Position numbers and translations under genes: made by a program | Notes under the pieces: generated by a model | What the model was told of the DNA's origin: nothing | Database searches by the model: none | Seen by the model: the letters and a program-made list of their open reading frames with translations, nothing else | Assembly (NCBI RefSeq): GCF_022026395.1 | Contig: NZ_CP041767.1 | Coordinates: 3,256,501-3,320,500, forward strand | Direction: 5' to 3' | Source: Brevibacillus brevis | GTDB taxonomy: Bacteria; Bacillota; Bacilli; Brevibacillales; Brevibacillaceae | Length of the DNA: 64,000 bases | Part shown: positions 59,142-64,000 of the stretch, one piece after another | How positions within the stretch are numbered: the stretch's first letter is position 1 | Layout of the letters: every line of letters begins with the position of its first letter

Positions 59142-60164
59142 ATGATGGATTATGAGATTTTTGATTTGGGTGACGTAACCTTGCAATCAGGGGTTACGTT
59201 ACCGAGCGCTTTTATTGCTTATAAGACTTATGGAAGATTAAATGAAAAGACAGATAATGTCATCGTCTATCCAACCGCTTTTGGCGACCAGCATGTTCAG
59301 AATGAATGGTTGATCGGAAACGGCATGGCACTCGATCCGCAGAAATATTTCATTGTTGTTCCAAATCTGCTGGGCAACGGATTATCTTCTTCTCCCAGTA
59401 ACACGCCTCCCCCATTCGACCGGGCTAATTTTCCGCAGGTAACGATCTATGACAACGTGAAACTACAGCATCGGCTGGTGACCGAAAAATTCGGCATCAA
59501 AAAGATCGCTCTCGTTGTAGGCTGGTCAATGGGAGGCATTCAAGCATTCCAATGGGGGGCAAGTTATCCCGAGATGGTTGAACGAATTGCACCTTTTGCC
59601 GGAGTTGCAAAGACATGGCCCCAAACGTATGTGGTCCTGGACGGTATGAAAGCTCCGCTCATGGCTGCGACCCGCTTCGATTCAAGTAAACTAAACCAGT
59701 TGACTTCTGCGGACATGCGCGCCGTTGGCCGTGTCTATGCAGGATGGGGTGTATCGCAGGCGTTTTACAGAAATGAACTTTATCGTGGGCTGGGATTTGA
59801 CTCATTGGCAGATTTTGTGTCTGGCGTCTGGGAAGATAGCTTTATGAAAATGGATCCGCACAATGTCCTGGCCATGTTATGGACAGGACAACATGCAGAT
59901 ATTAGTGCAAACCCGACCTATAACGGAGATTTCGATGAGGCGCTCAAAAGCATTAAAGCACTTGCCTGCGTCATGCCAGGGAGCACGGATCTCTTCTGCT
60001 CGGCAGACGATAACGAATATGAAGCTAAGCTAATACCTCATGCTATTTTTAAACCTATCGAGTCGATCTGGGGCCATTTTGCTGGTCGCGGAATCAATAG
60101 TGCCGATAATAAATTTATTGATGACAACCTAAAACGCTTGTTGGCGCTTAGTAGAAACGAATAG
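59142..60164 (+). CDS. Alpha/beta-hydrolase, homoserine O-acetyltransferase (MetX)-like
   Basis: 340 residues. FDLGDVTLQSGVTLPSAFIAYKTYGRLNEKTDNVIVYPTAFGDQH is the MetX-like opening; the nucleophile is in ALVVGWSMGGIQAFQWGASYPEMVERI (GWSMGG), and the catalytic His in ESIWGHFAGRG. True MetX has a lid domain and an N-terminal GxxxP pattern and HAxxG; this shorter protein belongs to the neighbouring group of MetX-like hydrolases of unclear substrate. GGGGGA lies six bases before the ATG. Divergent LysR regulator. Confidence 0.83.
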   Translation: MMDYEIFDLGDVTLQSGVTLPSAFIAYKTYGRLNEKTDNVIVYPTAFGDQHVQNEWLIGNGMALDPQKYFIVVPNLLGNGLSSSPSNTPPPFDRANFPQVTIYDNVKLQHRLVTEKFGIKKIALVVGWSMGGIQAFQWGASYPEMVERIAPFAGVAKTWPQTYVVLDGMKAPLMAATRFDSSKLNQLTSADMRAVGRVYAGWGVSQAFYRNELYRGLGFDSLADFVSGVWEDSFMKMDPHNVLAMLWTGQHADISANPTYNGDFDEALKSIKALACVMPGSTDLFCSADDNEYEAKLIPHAIFKPIESIWGHFAGRGINSADNKFIDDNLKRLLALSRNE

Positions 60165-60335
60165 ATCATTATTAGCATTCGAGTGTTCTGTAAGGACCCC
60201 GGTCAGAGTATTCCACGTAACGGCGTTCCCGGTCAAGGCAACTGGTAATGTGGGAACATTTGTCTTTTGAATGAACGATCCCTTCTGATCTTACATGAGG
60301 TCACCAGAACTTTCTGGTGTTGCTGTACAAACAAG

Positions 60336-60364
60336 AAAAGCCCTTGTATTCAAAGGCTTTTCGA
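60336..60364 (-). terminator. Terminator after tRNA-Gly
   Basis: AAGCCTT pairs with AAGGGCTT, flanked by AAAA and TTTTC on the minus strand. Confidence 0.7.
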
Positions 60365-60376
60365 ACATTTGTATGG

Positions 60377-60447
60377 AGCGGGTGATGGGAATCGAACCCA
60401 CGCCGCAGGCTTGGGAAGCCGGAGTTCTACCATTGAACTACACCCGC
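60377..60447 (-). tRNA. tRNA-Gly, anticodon CCC
   Basis: The minus strand folds as a cloverleaf: acceptor GCGGGTG/CACCCGC, D arm GTTC/GAAC with loop AATGGTA, anticodon loop TTCCCAA giving CCC, T arm GTGGG/CCCAT with TTCGATT, and U as discriminator. The anticodon stem has one C-U mismatch at the second pair. No CCA is encoded. It is followed by a terminator. Confidence 0.9.
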
Positions 60448-60550
60448 ATGATGTTCGTGCATTTCATTCCAACTGCTTCCAATTATATAGCTGTCTGAAT
60501 TATTTGTCTAGCGTCTCCAATCAAATGGAGCCTTGCCAATCATTCAAGAA

Positions 60551-60586
60551 AAGACCGCCCGGGCATCATTCCCCGTTCGGTCTTCT
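60551..60586 (-). terminator. Terminator after the peptidase-ABC fusion gene
   Basis: AAGACCG...CGGG pairs with CCCG...CGGTCTT around GAATGATG, then TTCTTG on the minus strand. Confidence 0.75.
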
Positions 60587-60601
60587 CTGCTTGGTTTGGC
60601 A

Positions 60602-63600
60602 TCAGGCATGCGCATAGGTTTGTTGCGAAATAATTCGCCCACTCTCCATTTTCACAACCTGATCAGCAAGATGGAAGTAGCGATCGTCGTGTGTGATCGC
60701 AATGACACATTTGCCCTGTCTCTTCATTTCTGGCAACAAGGATTCGTAAAAGAATTGACGATACTCTGGATCTTGGTCCGCTGCCCACTCATCAAAGAGG
60801 AAAATGGGCCGGTCTCTTACCAGACTGAGCATTAAGGCAAGACGTTTACGTTGACCCGTAGACAGCTTCGTCGTGCTAAATGTACCCGTTTCATCCACTT
60901 CTACTTTGTCAGCAATGCGAAGCACCTCTAAATATTTGCTCACTTCTTCTTGCTTTGCTTGGTAGTCGATGCCGTACATCTTCTCAAACAAATAGAAATC
61001 GCTGAAGATCGCGGAGAAGAATTCGCACCGTTGATCAGCATTCACTTTTTGGCCATTCATGAAAAACTCGCCCTCATCCTGCTCATACAATCCGGTAATC
61101 AGCTTGGCAAACGTTGACTTCCCACTACCGTTCCCGCCAACAATGAAGACGATTTCCCCTTTTTGGCAGGAGAAATCCAGCGGCCCTACGGAAAACTCTT
61201 CGCCCTCCTTGTTCTTGTATCGGAAACGCACTTGTTCCGTTGAAAAAGACTCAAAATCTTGCGCGTTCCGCTCAGCCAAGGTTTCCTCTTCTCTTCTCGT
61301 TTCCACTGATAACGAATCAAGCAACGCATTCAATCGCTGCCAGCTGATCTTGATGCGAATGAGCTCCGGTACTGCATTCAAAATACCGTGAACGGGTCCT
61401 GTCATATACAAAAAGACAAACACATAACTAATCAGCATCTCTTTTTGAAGCGAAGGGAATAGAACCGGGAATAAAAAGGCAACTGTGCCGATTACCACAA
61501 CGAAAAGCAATTCCCCAATCAAATACACGTTCACAAACTTAAATTGGCCCGCTGATTTCTTATGTCGGTAGTCAGAGCAGCTTCTTTCCATGTCTGCTTC
61601 GAATTCTTTTCGTTGCGACTGCGTCAGATACAGCTCCTTGAAGCCTCCGATCATATCGGTAATATAGGAGAAAAACACATTTTGGATGTCTCTGGTTTCC
61701 TCCCATACTTTATTTGCAAAGCGACCTGCCAGCGTGTACAAACCTACAGCCACAAAAATGACAGCCAGACAAAACAAAAATCCGTATAGATCCAGGGATC
61801 CCAGATAAATAAAGCAAAACACAAGTGTAACCGCACTCGTCAGTGCCACAACGACACTATTGGCAAAGGTACTGATCGTTTCCGTATCGTTATTTAACCC
61901 CGCATATATTTCACCGTTATCAAGTGTCTCGTACTTTTGATAAGGGGTCCGAAAAATTTTGCGGATCAGTTCCATTCTTTTTTCGTATACGATTTCATTT
62001 GTAATCACGATCAGTCGGCTACGCATCATTTTCTCCCCGACGATATACAACAAGATACCCAGGAGAAAATACAGGAAAATCGCTGCATGAAACTTGTTCG
62101 TAGAAGTGAGCGCCAGATTGATCATAAAAATGATCAGCGCATTCCCAAATCCGCTGATAAGCCCCTGGATGACAATAGACGTCATGGATGTTTCTTGCGA
62201 TTTCGGGAACAAGCGGATGAGCGTGATGTAGACATTAAACAGAGCGAGTCCTGTCACCAATGCGTACATGGCGTAAAAAATGGTGATGGGAAGCCAGACC
62301 TCGATGAACGGCCATGGTAAGCCCATAAAAAATACATCCGGCAAATAGTATAAGGCGGCGGTCAAAACACTGCCCATGACAACAAATGCAACGAAGGATG
62401 CAAAACAGATTCGCCCCGCATTCACGGCGAGTTTGCGTTCACCTCGATAGACTTGCACGAAAATCTGCACGATTCCCCCACCAAGTAGCAACAAGAGGAT
62501 CCCAAGGATTACGAGAGAAATGCTCGCCAGTCGATCCGCTTGAAGATTGGTGTCAGACACGACTACGGGAGGTTCTTCGCCGAGTACGAGATTGACGGCC
62601 CCTTCTGCGATAACAGATGCGTTCAACGAGTTGATATTGGTCAAAACGACGGCGCCCAGCTTTTCTTCTGGACGAAATACCATGTACGAAGAAAATGCAG
62701 GGTTGTTGCCACCGTGCGAAATTTGCCCTCCACCATCCTGATAAATCATCCAGCCTGACGCATACGAGAAACCGTCTGCAGCAGGGGCTACCGAACGATC
62801 AGGAAGATGGGAAGCACTCACCAGCTCGGAACGAAACGCAGATACCTCCATCCCCAACTGAAGCTGCAACCATCGCTCCATATCGTTTAAATTGGAAACG
62901 ACATAACCGGCTGGCGTATTTCCGCGATATTCCGGCGCATCGTACACTTTCGGGGAAAAGAACTCGATTTTGTGCCCTCTTGCCATCTCCTCAGCGGGTG
63001 CCTGTGCCTTCAAAAAGGTATGGGTTAGTCCCAATTTGGCAATGACTTGTTGCTGCACATACTGCTCATAGGTCTCTCCGGTGACTTTTTCAACCACATA
63101 GCCCAGGATATCGTAGTTAATTGTCGCGTATTCATACTCGGTCCCCGGCTTGCGGACCAGTTCAGTATGATTGATCGCTCGCACAGTTTCTTCAATTGCA
63201 TTTTCGCTGGAAGAAATAGGGATGGCGCCAATGCTTTCAAACGGAATCCCGCTGGTATGGTAAAGCAAATGCTTAATCAGGATCGTTTCCTGCTGTCCCT
63301 TATAGGTAACACCAAACCACGGGATATAGTTCTGAACCGGGTCGTCCAGTGAAAGTCGTTTTTGCTCGACAAGCTGATGAACGGCTAGCGCCGTAAAGGC
63401 TTTGGAGTTCGATCCGATTTCAAACAATGTATCAGCAGTTACTGGCTCTTGCTTCTGGATGTCAGAGTAGCCAAACGATTGCTTGTAAATGGTTTTCCCC
63501 TCTTTGACGACCACTACGGCTGCACCCGGGATTTTCTCCGACTCCATCGTTTTATTGACCAGCTGTTCAATTGCCGTTGCGATTTCCGAATCCTGTTGTA

Positions 63601-63703
63601 CGCTCGTTTCGGCGTACACGGGCATACTGCCGGATAGTACGAGAACCAGACACATCAGCAAGAACGTCAGTTTTCGTCTCGACTCATCTATGATCTTTTG
63701 CAG
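60602..63703 (-). CDS. S12 serine peptidase (beta-lactamase fold) fused to a cyclic-peptide ABC exporter
   Basis: About 1,034 residues. A signal-peptide helix (LTFLLMCLVLVLSGSMPVYA) leads to an extracellular S12/beta-lactamase domain with the SxxK motif SNSK (about residues 98-101), YAT in place of YSN, and SHGGNNPAF. Three helices (about 390-500) join it to a YojI/SyrD-type exporter half: six helices, then an ATPase with GGNGSGKST, LSTGQRKRLAL, FLFDEW and AITHDD. This layout matches the D-stereospecific resistance peptidases known from peptide-antibiotic producers such as Brevibacillus. The start is unclear: AAAAAGGAG is followed at nine bases by in-frame CTG (63703); the only standard start, GTG at 63727, lies before it. 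Confidence 0.85.
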   Translation of the reverse strand: MQKIIDESRRKLTFLLMCLVLVLSGSMPVYAETSVQQDSEIATAIEQLVNKTMESEKIPGAAVVVVKEGKTIYKQSFGYSDIQKQEPVTADTLFEIGSNSKAFTALAVHQLVEQKRLSLDDPVQNYIPWFGVTYKGQQETILIKHLLYHTSGIPFESIGAIPISSSENAIEETVRAINHTELVRKPGTEYEYATINYDILGYVVEKVTGETYEQYVQQQVIAKLGLTHTFLKAQAPAEEMARGHKIEFFSPKVYDAPEYRGNTPAGYVVSNLNDMERWLQLQLGMEVSAFRSELVSASHLPDRSVAPAADGFSYASGWMIYQDGGGQISHGGNNPAFSSYMVFRPEEKLGAVVLTNINSLNASVIAEGAVNLVLGEEPPVVVSDTNLQADRLASISLVILGILLLLLGGGIVQIFVQVYRGERKLAVNAGRICFASFVAFVVMGSVLTAALYYLPDVFFMGLPWPFIEVWLPITIFYAMYALVTGLALFNVYITLIRLFPKSQETSMTSIVIQGLISGFGNALIIFMINLALTSTNKFHAAIFLYFLLGILLYIVGEKMMRSRLIVITNEIVYEKRMELIRKIFRTPYQKYETLDNGEIYAGLNNDTETISTFANSVVVALTSAVTLVFCFIYLGSLDLYGFLFCLAVIFVAVGLYTLAGRFANKVWEETRDIQNVFFSYITDMIGGFKELYLTQSQRKEFEADMERSCSDYRHKKSAGQFKFVNVYLIGELLFVVVIGTVAFLFPVLFPSLQKEMLISYVFVFLYMTGPVHGILNAVPELIRIKISWQRLNALLDSLSVETRREEETLAERNAQDFESFSTEQVRFRYKNKEGEEFSVGPLDFSCQKGEIVFIVGGNGSGKSTFAKLITGLYEQDEGEFFMNGQKVNADQRCEFFSAIFSDFYLFEKMYGIDYQAKQEEVSKYLEVLRIADKVEVDETGTFSTTKLSTGQRKRLALMLSLVRDRPIFLFDEWAADQDPEYRQFFYESLLPEMKRQGKCVIAITHDDRYFHLADQVVKMESGRIISQQTYAHA

Positions 63704-63792
63704 ATTGATCCACTCCTTTTTAGGCACTGCGTCTGTGGGAAAGACCGCAACCGCAAGTAAACGAGTACGTGATGTAAATTGGGATTGGATAG

Positions 63793-63825
63793 AAACCGTG
63801 GCGAATCAAACTCGCCACGGTTTCT
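63793..63825. terminator. Strong hairpin between the fusion gene and the next gene
   Basis: GAAACCGTGGCGA and TCGCCACGGTTTC are perfect 13-base arms around ATCAAAC. It lies two bases below the stop of the partial gene at the window end. Confidence 0.75.
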
Positions 63826-63827
63826 TA

Positions 63828-63998
63828 TTAGGCATCGCACATATACACGGGTTTCGAGTAGAGGCGCAAGGTTTCTCTCCATTTTTTAACCAATCGCTCC
63901 CACTGTTCTTGCTCGATTTGCTCTTGTTTCAATAGGCTAATCGGGATACACAAGTTTAATAGACGCCCGTCTATTTCAAAACGGGTAACACCCGCAGG
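63828..63998 (-). CDS. C-terminal end of an unidentified protein
   Basis: The last 56 residues are visible: GVTRFEIDGRLLNLCIPISL, LKQEQIEQEQWERLVKKWRE, TLRLYSKPVYMCDA. The 5' part lies outside the window. It is charged and helical and not enough is seen to name it. A terminator follows directly. Confidence 0.5.
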   Translation of the reverse strand, partial: PAGVTRFEIDGRLLNLCIPISLLKQEQIEQEQWERLVKKWRETLRLYSKPVYMCDA

Positions 63999-64000
63999 CA

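Noticed and set aside
59142-60164. Homoserine O-acetyltransferase (metX) for methionine synthesis
   Set aside because: The protein is shorter and lacks clear MetX-specific blocks; there is no methionine gene beside it, so it is kept as MetX-like.

Overview
The window looks like chromosomal DNA of an aerobic, spore-forming member of the Bacillales, most like Brevibacillus or a close Paenibacillaceae relative. This is inferred from gene content: a Tlp-type small acid-soluble spore protein, a YhcN/YlaJ-type sporulation lipoprotein, YmaF, a spore-coat-like Ser/His/Tyr/Lys-rich peptide, an anti-TRAP homologue, class Ib ribonucleotide reductase, an acoABCLR acetoin operon, strong AGGAGG ribosome sites and frequent GTG/TTG starts. 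No 16S gene is present, so the genus is not proven.

Layout. (1) 0-4.8 kb: a cut MerR regulator, a streptothricin-acetyltransferase-like gene with a leader that may attenuate translation, a 14-helix drug exporter followed by an HxlR regulator, and a convergent flavin quinone reductase. (2) 4.3-10 kb: a minus-strand unit rpiR-capA-MFS-acyl-CoA ligase-GNAT. (3) 10-12.2 kb: an SH3 protein and a broken YcdB-like gene whose 5' end is lost where the acetoin locus begins. (4) 12.2-19.2 kb: acoA-acoB-acoC-acoL-acoR with a sigma-54 promoter and a dyad that could be the AcoR enhancer; this block looks richer in G+C than its surroundings. (5) 19.3-26.4 kb: metE and nrdIEF, each with its own cobalamin riboswitch and terminator. 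Both encode B12-independent isoenzymes; the nrd promoter also carries paired NrdR-like boxes exactly 31 bp apart.

(6) 26.5-39.7 kb: mostly single housekeeping and small genes (esterase, ACT protein, mnmA, tlp, GDPD, GNATs, BASS transporter, O-methyltransferase, YkgJ protein), several uncharacterised small proteins, and a promoter-plus-terminator unit that looks like a roughly 70-nt small RNA. (7) 39.8-47.6 kb: an eleven-gene minus-strand locus: a PRD/EIIB-type activator, an amidohydrolase, a stand-alone PRD protein, SFCGS, DUF4312, DUF4311, DUF4310, a DgaE-like ammonia lyase, a DgaF-like aldolase and a dedicated HPr. It has PTS regulators and an HPr but no recognisable enzyme II. The two membrane and two soluble DUF proteins may therefore form an unrecognised HPr-linked uptake system for an amino-sugar acid. 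This is the best candidate in the window for an undescribed system.

(8) 47.8-60.2 kb: a secreted protein, a UbiD-type decarboxylase, a HAD nucleotidase, YmaF, a lipoprotein, an isochorismatase-like hydrolase, DoxX, an anti-TRAP-like zinc protein of 56 residues, a CDGSH protein, an MDR reductase, YkvA, DUF3885, an aldo-keto reductase and a divergent LysR/MetX-like hydrolase pair. (9) 60.3-64 kb: tRNA-Gly and a 1,000-residue fusion of an S12 serine peptidase (beta-lactamase fold) with a cyclic-peptide-type ABC exporter. This resembles the D-stereospecific resistance peptidases that protect against D-amino-acid peptide antibiotics. All names rest on reading the translated sequence; no database search was possible.
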